From the NCBI GenBank assembly GCA_050012495.1, contig JBEKHB010000015.1, positions 85,137-149,136 of the forward strand: 64,000 nucleotides of DNA, written 5' to 3'. The notes below the pieces were generated by a model. It searched no databases and was not told the DNA's origin. It was given only the letters and a program-made list of their open reading frames with translations. Position 1 is the first letter of the stretch. Each line of letters starts with the position of its first letter. Of this stretch, positions 27,466 to 36,263 are shown piece after piece. The stretch comes from BOG-1155 sp050012495. Lineage in GTDB: Bacteria; Desulfobacterota; Syntrophorhabdia; Syntrophorhabdales; WCHB1-27. Made by a program: the position numbers and the translations under genes.

Positions 27466-28497
27466 CTATTCTTCCATTTCCGCGAGGGCGACCTCGGCCG
27501 CGAACTGCACGCCTCCATCCTCATCGTCGAGAGCCGCGATGAGGTGACGGGCAGCCCTCTCATCTCCCACTTTGCCGAGGGTCCATGCAGCCCAGCGCCG
27601 AATGTTGCGGTCTTTATCGGTAAGCGATTCGATCAGGGCGGGTACTGCCTGTTTGCCTATCCGTGAGAGTGCGAGGGCCGCACCCTCGCGGACGTATCTC
27701 ACCTCGTCCTTCAGGCTGGCGATGAGGGCGCCTATGGCCTTTCTGTCCCCAACCGCCCCGAGGGCATTTGCAGCGCCCCATCGGACACCCCAATCCTTAT
27801 CCTGAAGGGCGGCGATGAGGGCGTCGACGGCCCTCTTGTTTTGCAGCTCTCCGAGGGCGTTGGCGGCCTCTTCCCTCACATATTTATTTGGGTCGCCCAA
27901 TGCCTCTATCAGAGGGTCTACCGCCCTTTGATCTTTGATGTCGCCGAGGGCCGCGACCGCCCCTTCCCGCACATACGCGTTCTCATCCTTTAATGCCCGG
28001 CACAACGCAGCGAGGACGGAGCCATCCTTGGCCTGACCCATAACATGGGTGACCCTCCATCTGATATCCCAGTCCTCAGCACCGAGAAGTGTGACGAGGT
28101 CGGGGAGCGCAATCGGGCCGAGGCTTCCAAGGGCTTCCTCTGCCGCCCGCCTCATCGATTCATCGTGATCCTGCAAGGCGCGGACGAGCGGTCGGACCAC
28201 GCCGGGATCTTTGATTTTGCCGAGGGCCGCGACCGCCCCTTCCCGCACGTATCTGTCCAGGTCATTCAATGCCCGGATGAGCGGCTCCACTGCCATTTTG
28301 TGGCCAATCTCGCCCAGGGCCCATACCGCCCCTTCCCTGACATATTCCTCTTCGTCCTTGAGTGCCTCAAGAAGCGGCTTCACGGCCCTTATCCGTTTTA
28401 GCCTCCCCAAGCCCTCTGCGGCCTTGAACCGCGCCTCCCAGTCCGGAGACCCGAGGTCCTGAAGCAACTGGTCCATCTCGTGTTGAGTCCGCGGCAT
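27466..28497 (-). CDS. HEAT-repeat (PBS lyase-like) protein
   Basis: About eleven 31-residue HEAT/PBS-lyase repeats, unit of the type REGAVAALGDIKDQRAVDPL, form a superhelical protein-interaction scaffold. ATG 28497 (MPRTQHEMDQLLQDLG) is chosen with GCGAGGGAA upstream; the frame extends to 28587 without conserved sequence. 343 residues. No catalytic residues are visible, and the partner is unknown. Repeat-to-repeat DNA similarity is high, so unequal recombination is possible. Confidence 0.9.
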   Translation of the reverse strand: MPRTQHEMDQLLQDLGSPDWEARFKAAEGLGRLKRIRAVKPLLEALKDEEEYVREGAVWALGEIGHKMAVEPLIRALNDLDRYVREGAVAALGKIKDPGVVRPLVRALQDHDESMRRAAEEALGSLGPIALPDLVTLLGAEDWDIRWRVTHVMGQAKDGSVLAALCRALKDENAYVREGAVAALGDIKDQRAVDPLIEALGDPNKYVREEAANALGELQNKRAVDALIAALQDKDWGVRWGAANALGAVGDRKAIGALIASLKDEVRYVREGAALALSRIGKQAVPALIESLTDKDRNIRRWAAWTLGKVGDERAARHLIAALDDEDGGVQFAAEVALAEMEE

Positions 28498-28729
28498 CAC
28501 ATTTCCCTCGCATATCTTTCTATCATAGATATGGTGTTGATGAAAATAGAATTTATTCACCGTGCACGAAAAGCCGTACCCGTTCATGGCAACTATGTAC
28601 GGGGAGGCCGCCGGCTCGCGTGGTGACGAAAGAGGCGGAGGGTCGATGCGGGATGTAGCGCGAGGCGCTTACGTCGTCGTCCGCGCTGCAGCAACTATGA
28701 ACCCTGCGAGACGCGGGTCGTCCGGCAGC

Positions 28730-31456
28730 CTATTCTTCCTCATCCCATTCTTGCAGTGCAGCGGCCGCGCCCGCGGCGAGGACGGAGAGCTTTACCGCCC
28801 CTATCATCCTGTATACCTCGTGGGGTTTCTGCCTGCTGCCGTTCACGGTGAGAAGCTCATCAACGGTGATGCCGAAGAGGCGCTCATTCTCCTCAAGGTA
28901 GGGCCTTATCAGGTCCCATTCGGCGTCGCCGAAGGGCAGGAACTGCCCCCCGTTCAAGTGTTCGTCCACGAGGCTGCCTTCCGGATCGCGCACGAATATG
29001 GCGCCGCCGGAGGCGAGGGAGAAGAGGTTCGAGCCGGGATACGGGGTCTCCTGGGGGACCACGCGCCCTTCATCGTCGAAGGCAAGGCCGTTCACGATCA
29101 CGAAGCCGCCGCCATTATAGGGGTCGCCGGCCATGAACGATTCGGCGAGGAAATCGAGGGCCGTGCCGTTGATGACGACCCTCGGCCGCCCTGCGGCGTT
29201 GATGAGGGGCCGCCCTGCGGCGTTCCCGAGGACATAGACTTCTCCTCCCTTTGCGCCATACATGAAAGTCTGGCCCACATCGCCATAGACGACGAGCTTA
29301 CCCGATTTCAGGATTTGGCCGATCTGATCCTGACCGTTCCCGTGTACGTAGAGTTCAAGACCGTCTATGCCGGAGCCGAGATAATCACCTGTCGAGCCGT
29401 AGGCGTCGATGCGGACACCGCGAGTTTCGGGACCGAGACCGCACCCGAGAAAGCGCTGTCCCCGATGGCCGAAGCAGATGAATCGGCGCCACCCGAGGGC
29501 GTAGGCGTCGCACACAAGCCGGGCATGGGCCTCGTCGCCCTCGGCCGGGAAACCGCCGGCATCGGTCACGAGTACTTCTTCGCCCGCTTTTGGCGGCCGC
29601 AAACCATTCCGGGAGGGGAAATCGATTCTCACGAAGGCGCCTTGCGGCGTCTCAAGGTTTTCGTTTGAGGGGGACGACCCGCAAGTGGGTACCCCGGCGA
29701 GCTTGCTCGTGGAGGGGGCGACCGGGTACCCGCTTGCGGGTGTCCCATTAGTGATAAGCGGCACGTCAAGGAAAATGTGGTCGAGGGCATCCGTCACCAT
29801 CTGGAGGAGGGAGCGCCTCCTCTTTGCCCCCGTGGGATAGCGGCGGTCGAGAAGGCGTGTGAGGAGCTCGATAACGACCGGCCGCGAGCCCTCCTCGGCC
29901 GCGAGCCCTGCGAGGAAGGCAATGCGGTTCCGTATCTCCTCGAAATCCCAGGTAAGAATGCCTTGTGTGAAATAGCGAAAAAAATCGGCGCGGGAAGAGG
30001 CATGCGCGTTCTTCAGGTCGGCTCTTACGGTCGCGGAAAGGACGGCCGGGACGGGACAGGTGCTGAAGTCGTAAGCCTGCTTGTGGGTGGGTATCGTTAT
30101 CTCCCTGCCGAACTTGTCGGTGCAGGTCAGGGTATGGCCCTCTCCCGCCTCGGAGATGGTGAAGATGAAGGCGCCGCCGTCGGTGTAGCTGCCGCCCCTC
30201 GCGTTCCAATACCGGTCGGCGATGGTACCGAACCGCGGGTCCTCTGAGGCAAGGCTCTGGAGGGTCGCGTCAATGGCTTGCTTCTCGGAACAGATGAGGC
30301 CGACTTGAAATGCACCTTCCTGAAGGGCAAAGACCTGGGGACGCAGCATGGCCGTGTCGGTAATGCCGATCATTTGGAACCTGCGCTCCCTGGGGATCGA
30401 GCGGGCAATAATGAAGAACCAGGGGCCGTCCGGCGAGCCGTGGATCTGGGTGGCCTGAATATGCCGGTAGATGCGCTGCTTTTCTTCGGGCAGGTGGTCA
30501 AAATCCATTTCGGTTGTCGGCGCCAGGGCCTCGATGATGTACTCGAGGGGATAGCCGTAGACCCTGTTGAGGAGGTCGAAGACCTGGACGGATACCTCCG
30601 TGTCGGTGAGGAAGAGGGGGTAGACGTTCCGCTGGCGGAGGTACTCGGTCACCGAGTAATAGTTGGCAAAATCACCGTTATGGACAAGGGCTTCGTCGAG
30701 CCCCACGAAGGGGTGAGCGCCGCCCGGATGCCAGACGCGGCCCTTGGTGGGGTAGCGCTGATGGGCTATCCAGACATGAGCCTTGAAGCCCTCCAGCTTG
30801 TAGTACTGGGCGACCTGCTCCGCATAGCCGACGATCTTGAGGATCATCATGTTTCTTCCGTGAGAGAGGACAAAGGCCTTCTTGTCGCCGAGAGAGCTGT
30901 AATAGGCCTGGTTGAGGAGGAAGGTATTCTGGTAGACGAACTCTTCCTCTACCTTCTCAAGGGGCAGGTGTTGAAGGCCATGCTCCTGCTGAAAGCGGGC
31001 GAGTGTGTGTGGCGCGACGCGCACAAAGTAGCGCTTCACCGTGGGCGGTTTGACCTCCATGCCCGGGATGTCGCGGTAGTCCCCGACAGTGTCGATGAAC
31101 GCCTCGTGGTCGACGCGGAAGTGGGGTCGAATGAACCGCTGCTCGAGATCGGGCAGGACGGAATCATCGAGAAGGGCGATCTGAAGGAGGAACGCCTCAT
31201 CGAGGGTCTTCTGGTCGACGCCGAGCTGGCCCGCGCCGAGGCCGACTGCTGCGATACCGCCGCCCTTGCCGTTGCCGCGGTTGTGCATCTGCACCGAAGG
31301 CTCGATGATATGGCGGCCGCTTACCGGGATGTTGCACGCGAAACCGGTGACGCCGCATCCCCCTTCCTCTGCCTCACGGAACGGCCCCGAGGGGGCTTTA
31401 TCTCTGAGGGGCTTTCGGGAATTGGCGATTAATGCGGCGTACGATTCCTCTTTCAT
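28730..31456 (-). CDS. Glutamate synthase-type class II glutaminase fused to GXGXG domain
   Basis: Contains a class II glutamine amidotransferase domain with catalytic Cys34 in GGCGVTGFAC after a 33-residue leader, the QRYPTKGR and HNGDF motifs, then a GXGXG beta-helix (EVYVLGNAAGRPL, GGFVIVNG) as in the GltB C-terminus; the FMN domain is a separate gene. This split layout resembles archaeal/anaerobic ferredoxin-type GOGAT. ATG 31456 has GAGGG upstream. Near residue 590 a palindromic element (29671-29746) is read in frame as GTPASGYPVAPSTSKLAGVP, probably a surface insertion. Last gene of the mvhD-metVF-GOGAT set. Confidence 0.88.
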   Translation of the reverse strand: MKEESYAALIANSRKPLRDKAPSGPFREAEEGGCGVTGFACNIPVSGRHIIEPSVQMHNRGNGKGGGIAAVGLGAGQLGVDQKTLDEAFLLQIALLDDSVLPDLEQRFIRPHFRVDHEAFIDTVGDYRDIPGMEVKPPTVKRYFVRVAPHTLARFQQEHGLQHLPLEKVEEEFVYQNTFLLNQAYYSSLGDKKAFVLSHGRNMMILKIVGYAEQVAQYYKLEGFKAHVWIAHQRYPTKGRVWHPGGAHPFVGLDEALVHNGDFANYYSVTEYLRQRNVYPLFLTDTEVSVQVFDLLNRVYGYPLEYIIEALAPTTEMDFDHLPEEKQRIYRHIQATQIHGSPDGPWFFIIARSIPRERRFQMIGITDTAMLRPQVFALQEGAFQVGLICSEKQAIDATLQSLASEDPRFGTIADRYWNARGGSYTDGGAFIFTISEAGEGHTLTCTDKFGREITIPTHKQAYDFSTCPVPAVLSATVRADLKNAHASSRADFFRYFTQGILTWDFEEIRNRIAFLAGLAAEEGSRPVVIELLTRLLDRRYPTGAKRRRSLLQMVTDALDHIFLDVPLITNGTPASGYPVAPSTSKLAGVPTCGSSPSNENLETPQGAFVRIDFPSRNGLRPPKAGEEVLVTDAGGFPAEGDEAHARLVCDAYALGWRRFICFGHRGQRFLGCGLGPETRGVRIDAYGSTGDYLGSGIDGLELYVHGNGQDQIGQILKSGKLVVYGDVGQTFMYGAKGGEVYVLGNAAGRPLINAAGRPRVVINGTALDFLAESFMAGDPYNGGGFVIVNGLAFDDEGRVVPQETPYPGSNLFSLASGGAIFVRDPEGSLVDEHLNGGQFLPFGDAEWDLIRPYLEENERLFGITVDELLTVNGSRQKPHEVYRMIGAVKLSVLAAGAAAALQEWDEEE
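29671..29746 (-). repeat. Palindromic element copy E, in frame inside the GOGAT glutaminase gene
   Basis: Long inverted repeat: arm GGGACGACCCGCAAGTGGGT (then ACCC, 29671-29694) pairs with GGGTACCCGCTTGCGGGTGT (then CCC, 29724-29746); the centre contains a smaller GAGC-TT-GCTC hairpin followed by GGAGGGGGCGACC. The block GGAGGGGGCGACCGGGTACC is identical to copy F at 36264-36330. The host reading frame stays open through it. Confidence 0.8.
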
Positions 31457-31464
31457 GTGACCCT

Positions 31465-31606
31465 CATTAGTCAATTATTGGGGTTCAGCACCCCCTCCAT
31501 CAGCAAAGCTGATGGAGCCTCCCCGCTCAGCTCGCTTCGCTCGTTACCGGGGCTCGCGTCGCCCCCTCTCCTGGGCCTTTTCATCGGACTTTTGACATTA
31601 GTCTAT
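31465..31606 (-). repeat. Palindromic element copy B between two GOGAT genes
   Basis: On the minus strand the sequence ATAGACTAATG (31606-31596, spanning the stop of the upstream gene) recurs as ATTGACTAATG (31475-31465), 131 bp apart. Between them lie GAGCGGGGAGGCT, the perfect hairpin CCATCAGC-TTT-GCTGATGG and GGAGGGGGTGCTGAACCCC, preceded by a second half-unit GGGGGCGACGCGAGCCCCGG. The near-repeat at both edges again suggests target duplication on insertion. Confidence 0.75.
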
Positions 31607-33256
31607 CTCTCCGTCAATTTCTTCCTGTTTCATATAGTCCAGGTGGACGAGCACGTCGGTGCGGCCCGTCAGCTCGGTGACGCTCCGCATGCCGAGCCGC
31701 TGGAGGATGGCGACAAGTGCCTTCCGCCAGGCAAGATACAGGTTGACGATGCGCTGCGTGCCCCATTCCAGATCCATGAGGCCCGTCAGCTCGTCGTCGG
31801 TCGTAGCGATGCCGCGCGCACAGCCGCGACCCGATTCACAATGGTGGCAGCGGAGGCATTCCAGGGCAACGAGATCCGCGGTCCCGAGGCAGACGGCATC
31901 TGCTCCGAGAGCGATAATTTTTGCCATGTCATGGGGGGTCCTGATACCGCCGCTTGCGACGAAGGTCACCTGGTCCCGGATTCCTTCCTCCTTCAGAAAC
32001 TTATGCACTTTGGGGACGGCATATTCGATGGGCATCGCAATATTCTTCTTCGCGATATCAGGGGCCGCACCTGTCCCGCCATAACTTCCGTCAAGCTGGA
32101 TGATATGGGCGCCCGCGAAGAAGCTCCCCACGGCAACCATGTCCACGTCGGTGGGCGTGGAGACTTTCACGCTCACGAGGGCCCGTGGGTTCACCTCCTT
32201 GATCCAGTCTACATGCTTCTTGTGATCCTCGACGGAATAGACGCTGTGGAAGGGGAAGGGGGAGAATAAGGCGCTCCCCGGCACAGCCTCTCTCATGGCC
32301 GCCACCCTGGGCGTCACTTTGTCGCCCAGGAGGTGTCCGCCAAGACCCGGCTTTGCTCCCTGGGCATACTTGAATTCCACGATGGAGACCCGTTTGATCG
32401 TCTCCTCCCGGACGCCGAAGAGCCCGGTCGCGACCTGGGTGATCACGTGATCGTCATAGGGCTTCAGCTCGTCGGGGTAGCCCCCTTCTCCGGTACAGCA
32501 GAAGGTGCCGAGGGCTGTGGCGGCCCTGACCCGCGAGAGCATGGAGACGATGCTGATGGAGCCGAAGGACATGCCCCCCAGATAGAGGGGCAGGGGAATC
32601 CGCAGTTGGGGGCGCCCGTCGCCTGAGTGGTTCAGGTTGACGGCGCAGGAGATATCCTCTGCCTTGATAGCCGCAGTAGCGCTTTTGTGAGCGGGGAGGC
32701 TCGACGGGCTTTGCCCGTCGAGGGGGTGCTGAACCCCGGTAGCAGTAGCGCTTTTCATTGAGGGGGAGGCTCCGGCGGCTTTGCCGCTGGAGGGGGCGAC
32801 GCTAGCCCCGGCAATAGCGCCGTTTTGGCGGGGATAGACAAAGCGGATCTTGTCGAACCCCCCACGCGAAGCGCCTGTTTTGTAGTTCAGGTCCTGATAG
32901 GGGAGCTCTCCCGTTTCCGCCATATACCACGTACTGACAAGGAGATCGGGCGTCCAGCGTCTGTCCCCTAGCATCTCGAAGGACGGGTTGAGGCGCATGC
33001 TTATGGCTGCTTTAGGACATTGACGAATACAGTAAAAGGCGTCCTTCTCGCACCCGGGGCCCAGACAGAGGTGGTCGCTTATTGCCTTGGGCTTTTTCGC
33101 GCCTTTCCGAAAGACCCCATAAGGACAGAGGGAGACGCAGATGCCGCAGTTATCGCACGCCTCACCGATGATCAGACGGTATTTCGAGTGGGGGTTGCGG
33201 AAGCGGGTGGGCGTCCGTTTTGCCTCGGGGGACATGTTTGTGGTCTGATCTGCCAT
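31598..33256 (-). CDS. Glutamate synthase FMN-domain protein with N-terminal ferredoxin domain
   Basis: Central GOGAT domain, converting 2-oxoglutarate plus ammonia to glutamate with reduced ferredoxin or NAD(P)H-derived electrons. N-terminal 2[4Fe-4S]-type motif CDNCGICVSLCPYGVF plus CIRQCPKA; FMN barrel with GLGGHLLGDKVTP, VSVKVSTPTDV, IIQLDGSYGGTGAAP, VASGGIRTPHDMAK, and the 3Fe-4S cysteines in CLRCHHCESGRGCARGI. About 46 residues near positions 145-190 derive from two tandem palindromic elements (32673-32826) in frame between the ferredoxin and barrel domains. 552 residues. Confidence 0.9.
   Translation of the reverse strand: MADQTTNMSPEAKRTPTRFRNPHSKYRLIIGEACDNCGICVSLCPYGVFRKGAKKPKAISDHLCLGPGCEKDAFYCIRQCPKAAISMRLNPSFEMLGDRRWTPDLLVSTWYMAETGELPYQDLNYKTGASRGGFDKIRFVYPRQNGAIAGASVAPSSGKAAGASPSMKSATATGVQHPLDGQSPSSLPAHKSATAAIKAEDISCAVNLNHSGDGRPQLRIPLPLYLGGMSFGSISIVSMLSRVRAATALGTFCCTGEGGYPDELKPYDDHVITQVATGLFGVREETIKRVSIVEFKYAQGAKPGLGGHLLGDKVTPRVAAMREAVPGSALFSPFPFHSVYSVEDHKKHVDWIKEVNPRALVSVKVSTPTDVDMVAVGSFFAGAHIIQLDGSYGGTGAAPDIAKKNIAMPIEYAVPKVHKFLKEEGIRDQVTFVASGGIRTPHDMAKIIALGADAVCLGTADLVALECLRCHHCESGRGCARGIATTDDELTGLMDLEWGTQRIVNLYLAWRKALVAILQRLGMRSVTELTGRTDVLVHLDYMKQEEIDGEID
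32673..32826 (+). repeat. Palindromic element copies C and D, exact 69-bp tandem, in frame in a GOGAT gene
   Basis: GCAGTAGCGCTTTT occurs at 32673 and 32742, and a variant GCAATAGCGCCGTTTT at 32811, spaced exactly 69 bp each. Copy C contains GGGGAGGCT, the hairpin CGACGGGC-TTT-GCCCGTCG and GGGGGTGCTGAACCCC; copy D has the hairpin CCGGCGGC-TTT-GCCGCTGG and GGGGGCGACGCTAGCCCC. Each 69-bp unit equals 23 codons, so the host gene remains open. Stems differ but stay complementary. Confidence 0.8.
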
Positions 33257-33260
33257 GAGT

Positions 33261-34640
33261 TTAACTCCGCCTTCCTAGTGTTGCGAACTCCTTTTCAAGG
33301 TCCTCGTAGAACATGGCCCTTCCCAACTCGCCCCTCAAACGACGCACTTCCCTGATCCCCATGGCGCCGAGGACCTCGATGAGCTGGTTGTGCCAACCCG
33401 CGATAAGGTTGCCGATGCGCGCCACACCCCATCCCGGGTTGACCGTGTCGATCTCCACGGGGCACGGGATGCCTTGGCTGCACCGCTTGCATACGCGGCA
33501 TTCCATGGCAACGAGGAGCGGTATGTCGCAGGAGACCAAATCTGCGCCGCAGATGATCAGCTTTGCCATGTGCTCGGCCATGGCCACCCCTCCTCCGCCG
33601 ATCAGGGTCACGAGGTCGCGGATGCCTTCGTTGACCAGATGCAGGTGGATCTGCCTCATCCGGTCTTTTATGAACATGGGCTGTTCGTGCCGGTCGAGAC
33701 CGTGGGCGTCGGCAACGAGATGGATCACCTCGGCGCCGTCATGAGTAAGATCGGCCGTCCTGGCCGCCGAATTGCCGTCGAGGGGTAGGCGTATGGCGAC
33801 GACGAGGCGAGGGTTCCGTGCCTTGAAGGCCGCCCGGCGGGAGAGGACATCGGGTGAGTCGTCGATCTCGACGAGGCGCAGTACGCCGAGGAGCGCGTCA
33901 AGGCGGTCTATTTCCTCATCGACGTAAAGGAGCGTCTCGTTCAGGTAAGGCTCGTAATCGGTATCCCATGCGGAGGCGCGCACCACCGCGAGGGTCTTCA
34001 CCTGGTGCGCGGCGCCGAGGATGACCCGGGTAATGAGCCGGCCCGGCGGCGAAAAGGGAAGGACATCGAAGATCACCGGCAGGGGCAGCTCTACGAGGGG
34101 CGGGATGGAGGAAGTGAGGCGGCCGCTTTCGGCCTCGAACTCCAGGGCCTTTACCTTTCGTCCAAGATCGACGGTTGTGCTGATATATTCGCGGCCGTGT
34201 ATGCCATCCCTGGTAGGACGGACGATCTCCGACATATCGGTCCACATCGCATCGAAGCCGGGTCCCGAGAAGGGGCCGCCATATCCGCCGCCGGACACCG
34301 GTATGCGCCCGGTCTCTGCCTGGAACCAGAGGCACGAGATGATCTCCGGGGTCCAGTACTCGTTTCCAAGCGCCTTATATGAAGGGTTAATGCCCTTCTC
34401 GATCAGGCGGTTAGGGCAATTCTGGACGCAGCGGAAACAGTCCTTGCACATACTGTCGAGAGAGTCGAGCATCTGCCGCGGATCGAGCCCGCGTTTTTCG
34501 TAGACCTTGTAGACACATTCCTTTTTGACGCACTGCACGCACCTCAGGCACCCCTCCTCCCAGGCAATGACGCCCGAGCGGATCACAGGCTGGAACCTGT
34601 TGGGGATGGGCTGGGTGTTTATATGATATTTTGCCGGCAT
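33261..34640 (-). CDS. Ferredoxin-domain, glutamate synthase-like TIM-barrel protein (divergent paralog)
   Basis: 459 residues with the same layout as the neighbouring GOGAT FMN protein: N-terminal cysteine motifs CLRCVQCVKKECVY and CKDCFRCVQNCPN, then a degenerate barrel ending IGGGGVAMAEHMAKLIICGA and a cysteine cluster CRVCKRCSQGIPCPVEI. The substrate and FMN motifs of true GltB (for example QLDGSYGGTGAAP) are replaced by HLVADAHGLDRHEQP, so catalysis of glutamate synthesis is doubtful; it may be an electron-transfer or regulatory partner. It is 4 nt from the true FMN gene. Confidence 0.8.
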   Translation of the reverse strand: MPAKYHINTQPIPNRFQPVIRSGVIAWEEGCLRCVQCVKKECVYKVYEKRGLDPRQMLDSLDSMCKDCFRCVQNCPNRLIEKGINPSYKALGNEYWTPEIISCLWFQAETGRIPVSGGGYGGPFSGPGFDAMWTDMSEIVRPTRDGIHGREYISTTVDLGRKVKALEFEAESGRLTSSIPPLVELPLPVIFDVLPFSPPGRLITRVILGAAHQVKTLAVVRASAWDTDYEPYLNETLLYVDEEIDRLDALLGVLRLVEIDDSPDVLSRRAAFKARNPRLVVAIRLPLDGNSAARTADLTHDGAEVIHLVADAHGLDRHEQPMFIKDRMRQIHLHLVNEGIRDLVTLIGGGGVAMAEHMAKLIICGADLVSCDIPLLVAMECRVCKRCSQGIPCPVEIDTVNPGWGVARIGNLIAGWHNQLIEVLGAMGIREVRRLRGELGRAMFYEDLEKEFATLGRRS

Positions 34641-34658
34641 CGCTATTCCTCACACGCT

Positions 34659-35573
34659 TTAAGGTCTTGGAAGTAATCCCGCTTTCTCCACCAGCTCCGG
34701 GACGGCCTCTTCCCACTCGATCGCCATGATATGGACGCCCCGCACGCCCTTTATCTGCGTAAGGGCCTGGATGGTCTCGACGGCGATCCTGATCCCTTCT
34801 TGGCGCTCTCCTTTGGCCGGTGAGGCCTTCATGCGATCGATCACCCCTGCCGGTATGTCCATGCCTGCCACGTTCTTGGCCATGTATTCCGCCATACGGG
34901 CCGATTTCAGCGGCGTTACCCCGCCCAGGATCGCAACCTTCCCGTCAAGCCCTCTGTTAACCACCTCTCGCATGAACTCTTTGAAGCGGTCCAGGTTGTA
35001 GATACACTGGGTCTGGATGAACTCGGCCCCTGCCCGCACCTTTTTTGCAAGCCGGGTGACCCGGTAGTGTTGCGGGTCCCCGAAAGGGTTCTCCACGGCG
35101 CCGATGAAGAGCTCGGGCATGCTGCTCAGTTGATCGCCGCCAAGGATCACGCCCTTGTCGCGCATCCGGCGCACGACCTGGAGGAGCTGCATGGAGTCGA
35201 GATCAAAGACGCCCTTTGCCTCAGGCTGGTTGCCCAGGCTCTGGTGGTCGCCGCTCAGGCAGAGGATGTTTCTGATCCCCAAGGCGGAGGCACCGAGGAC
35301 ATCCGACTGTAAGGCGATGCGGTTTCGGTCCCTCGTCACCATCTGCAGCACGGGATCGAGCCCCTCTCCCTTCAAGATCACGCATGAGGCAAGACTGGAG
35401 AGACGAACGACGCCCGTCTGGTTATCGGTCACGTTGACGCTGTCGACATATGCCTTAAGGAGGCGACCCTTGCTCCGGATCACCTCCGGGTCCGCGCCTT
35501 TCGGGGGGCCACACTCTGCTGTAACCGCAAAATGGCCCATGGTCAGTACCTTTTTAAGCCTACTCTCGGTCAT
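34659..35573 (-). CDS. metF: Methylenetetrahydrofolate reductase
   Basis: Flavin TIM-barrel enzyme interconverting methylene-THF and methyl-THF. Seen: FAVTAECGPPKGADPEV with the catalytic Glu, VNVTDNQTGVVRLSS, NILCLSGDHQSLG, EFIQTQCIYNLDRF and GVTPLKSARMAEYM. Start ATG 35573 overlaps the metV stop by one base, so the two subunits are coupled; a longer in-frame leader from 35633 is metV sequence in another frame. The ferredoxin/MvhD context suggests a Wood-Ljungdahl-type MetVF rather than an NADH-dependent methionine-synthesis enzyme. Confidence 0.93.
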   Translation of the reverse strand: MTESRLKKVLTMGHFAVTAECGPPKGADPEVIRSKGRLLKAYVDSVNVTDNQTGVVRLSSLASCVILKGEGLDPVLQMVTRDRNRIALQSDVLGASALGIRNILCLSGDHQSLGNQPEAKGVFDLDSMQLLQVVRRMRDKGVILGGDQLSSMPELFIGAVENPFGDPQHYRVTRLAKKVRAGAEFIQTQCIYNLDRFKEFMREVVNRGLDGKVAILGGVTPLKSARMAEYMAKNVAGMDIPAGVIDRMKASPAKGERQEGIRIAVETIQALTQIKGVRGVHIMAIEWEEAVPELVEKAGLLPRP

Positions 35574-36241
35574 CACGCTCTCTGATCCTCCCTCACGATT
35601 TTCCTGGGCCCCTTCCCCTGCTTTTTCGCCCAATTGGCGGGCGGATATACCTCGTCCATCGATTCGGTCCGGCCCGTCTCCTCAAGGCGCGTGATAATTT
35701 GATGCCAGGCGCACAACGCCTCGGGGTCGACTTCACAGTGGCCGTCTTTTGAGCCGCCGCAGGGTCCATTGAAGAGCCCCTTCGCACACCGGGTAATGGG
35801 ACAAATATCGGCAAAGTGATCGAGCTTGCAGTCGCCGCACCCCCGGCAGTCCTCAAGCCAGACCCCTGCCTCCCTTGTTTCTGCGATGCAGGTGGTATTG
35901 AGGGCGGGGATGATGTGAATCTTCGGCAGCACTTCCGCCATGGCCTGGACTCCCGCTCCGCATCCCAGGGAGAGGATCACGTCGTACTGATCGGCCAACG
36001 CGGTGACCTGGTCGATAAACTCATAGACGCACTGTCTGTCCAGGGTCATCTCTTTGATCTCGGTTTTTCTCCCTTCCCTGGCCGCATCCATGCGGAGCAG
36101 AGACGCAAGCAGGGCCACTTCCTTCTCGCCTCCCGCCGCGCATTCGGCCACGCACGTGCCGCATCCCACCATCAGGATCTTTTCGTAGGGCTTGATGCTC
36201 GCCTTTATCTCAGGGAAGGGTTTTCTTTCAGCGGTTATCAT
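35573..36241 (-). CDS. metV: MetV, methylenetetrahydrofolate reductase C-terminal-type zinc/Fe-S subunit
   Basis: 222-residue Cys-rich protein of the MTHFR C-terminal family, partner of MetF in acetogens and syntrophs. Cysteine motifs: MVGCGTCVAEC at the N-terminus, SLGCGAGVQ, then DCRGCGDCKLDHFADICPITRC and GLFNGPCGGSKDGHCEV. Start ATG 36241 with AAAGGAGTG upstream. Together with the preceding mvhD gene this suggests electrons enter through MvhD and MetV to MetF. Confidence 0.9.
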   Translation of the reverse strand: MITAERKPFPEIKASIKPYEKILMVGCGTCVAECAAGGEKEVALLASLLRMDAAREGRKTEIKEMTLDRQCVYEFIDQVTALADQYDVILSLGCGAGVQAMAEVLPKIHIIPALNTTCIAETREAGVWLEDCRGCGDCKLDHFADICPITRCAKGLFNGPCGGSKDGHCEVDPEALCAWHQIITRLEETGRTESMDEVYPPANWAKKQGKGPRKIVREDQRA

Positions 36242-36263
36242 GCGTCACTCCTTTGCAATTATC

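Noticed and set aside
30278..31432. 384-codon plus-strand frame opposite the glutaminase gene
   Set aside because: Antisense of a well-supported glutamate synthase domain.
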